From Papio anubis (Eukaryota > Chordata > Mammalia > Primates > Cercopithecidae), in contig NW_022161933.1 of the NCBI RefSeq assembly GCF_008728515.1, positions 99,375 through 163,374 on the forward strand: a stretch of 64,000 nucleotides of DNA, given 5' to 3'. A program made the translations under genes and the position numbers. The number at the start of each line of letters is the position of its first letter. Position 1 is the stretch's first letter. Below, piece by piece: positions 63,301 to 64,000 of this stretch. The notes under the pieces were generated by a model. The model did no database searches and was not told the origin of the DNA. It saw only the letters and a program-made list of their open reading frames with translations.

Positions 63301-64000
63301 ATGTTAGACCTAATACCATAAAAATCCTAGAGGAAAACCTAGGTAGTACCATTCAGGACATAGGCATGGGCAAAGACTTCATGTCTAAAACACCAAAAGC
63401 AACGGCAGCAAAAGCCAAAATTGACAAATGGGATCTCATTAAACTAAAGAGCTTCTGCACAGCAAAAGAAACTACCATCAGAGTGAACAGGCAACCTACA
63501 GAATGGGAGAAAATTTTTGCAATCTACTCATCTGACAAAGGGCTAATATCCAGAACCTACAAAGAACTCAAACAAATTTACAAGAAAAAAACAAACAACC
63601 CCATCAAAAAGTGGGCAAAGGATATGAACAGACATTTCTCAAAAGAAGACATTCATACAGCCAACAGACACATGAAAAAATGCTCATCATCACTGGCCAT
63701 CAGAGAAATGCAAATCAAAACCACAATGAGATACCATCTCACACCAGTTAGAATGGCGATCATTAAAAAGTCAGGAAACAACAGGTGCTGGAGAGGATGT
63801 GGAGAAATAGGAACACTTTTACACTGTTGGTGGGATTGTAAACTAGTTCAACCATTATGGAAAACAGTATGGCGATTCCTCAAGGATCTAGAACTAGATG
63901 TACCATATGACCCAGCCATCCCATTACTGGGTATATACCCAAAGGATTATAAATTATGCTGCTATAAAGACACATGCACACATATGTTTATTGCAGCACT
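60397..64000 (+). pseudogene. L1-C ORF2 (endonuclease/reverse transcriptase), frameshifted, partial
   Basis: ORF2p nicks target DNA and reverse-transcribes L1 RNA. The first frame, 60397-62328 (643 codons), contains an apparently complete apurinic-type endonuclease: Asn14 in LTLNVNG, Glu43 in QETH, GDFN, and SDHS. It then runs into the RT domain (SPGPDGFTAEFYQRY). Two extra bases in 'gccaatatcatatactgaat' near 62320 shift the frame, and translation stops. The FADD RT motif is kept in the shifted frame at about 62500 (piece 62355-62591), which ends at a TAA where relatives have TAC (62589). The remaining ORF2 continues to the window end. The RT is therefore inactive from this copy. Confidence 0.92.

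Larger units (their letters stand above)
58287..64000 (+). mobile_element. L1-C: young near-full-length L1, runs off window
   Basis: The 5' end is a G-run followed by 'cggagcaagatggccaaata'. It has a full 5' UTR (about 1.03 kb), intact ORF1, the usual 63-bp spacer, and ORF2 with two visible defects. The window ends inside ORF2 about 20 bases before the point where L1-B and L1-D resume after their deletion. The downstream target duplication is outside the window. Confidence 0.95.

Overview
The window reads as primate nuclear DNA, AT-rich and almost entirely built from nested transposable elements; it shows no operon, phage, CRISPR or other prokaryotic signal. Two features point to an Old World monkey rather than an ape, but only as an inference from memory of subfamily variants. 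The AluY near 25.9-26.2 kb carries variants I associate with cercopithecid AluY lineages (GCTTGAGCC, CCACCTCGCCCGGCTAG). The young L1 ORF1 proteins have a coiled coil unlike that of human L1HS.

Layout. 0-2.5 kb: intronic-looking sequence with one good candidate exon on the minus strand (1306-1384). 2.5-10.9 kb: an old plus-strand L1M split by an L1MA/MB-like element (3.3-8.6 kb), with three Alus. 12.2-33.0 kb: a second old plus-strand L1M that is a nested stack. It holds several Alus, a 2.4 kb Tigger1 DNA transposon (27.5-29.9 kb) and a near-full-length minus-strand primate L1 ('L1-A', 13741-25416, with a recognisable target-site duplication). L1-A is itself split by a younger minus-strand L1 ('L1-B', about 17.9-22.5 kb). 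34.3-42.1 kb: a hAT transposon whose FAM200/ZBED-like transposase is broken by a plus-strand L1 ('L1-D', 36260-41370, exact 13-bp target-site duplication). 42.1-56.7 kb: Tigger-class remnants, MIRs, L1M fragments, Alus, an MLT1-type LTR and four further exon-like islands on the minus strand. 56.7-58.2 kb: L1M fragments. 58.3-64.0 kb: a young plus-strand L1 ('L1-C') with intact ORF1 and ORF2 broken by a 2-bp frameshift and a stop; it runs off the window.

The most notable structure is a pair of near-identical inverted arms inside L1-B and L1-D: 18133-20883 and 38327-41077, each 2751 bp, with two mismatches found by eye. The flanking parts of the same two elements differ by roughly 5-10%. This pattern is best explained by recent gene conversion between inverted L1 copies. 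The second point of interest is a set of five exon-like islands on the minus strand whose reading phases can be chained, suggesting the window lies in the introns of an unidentified host gene. I see no complete host gene and no previously undescribed functional system that I could defend.
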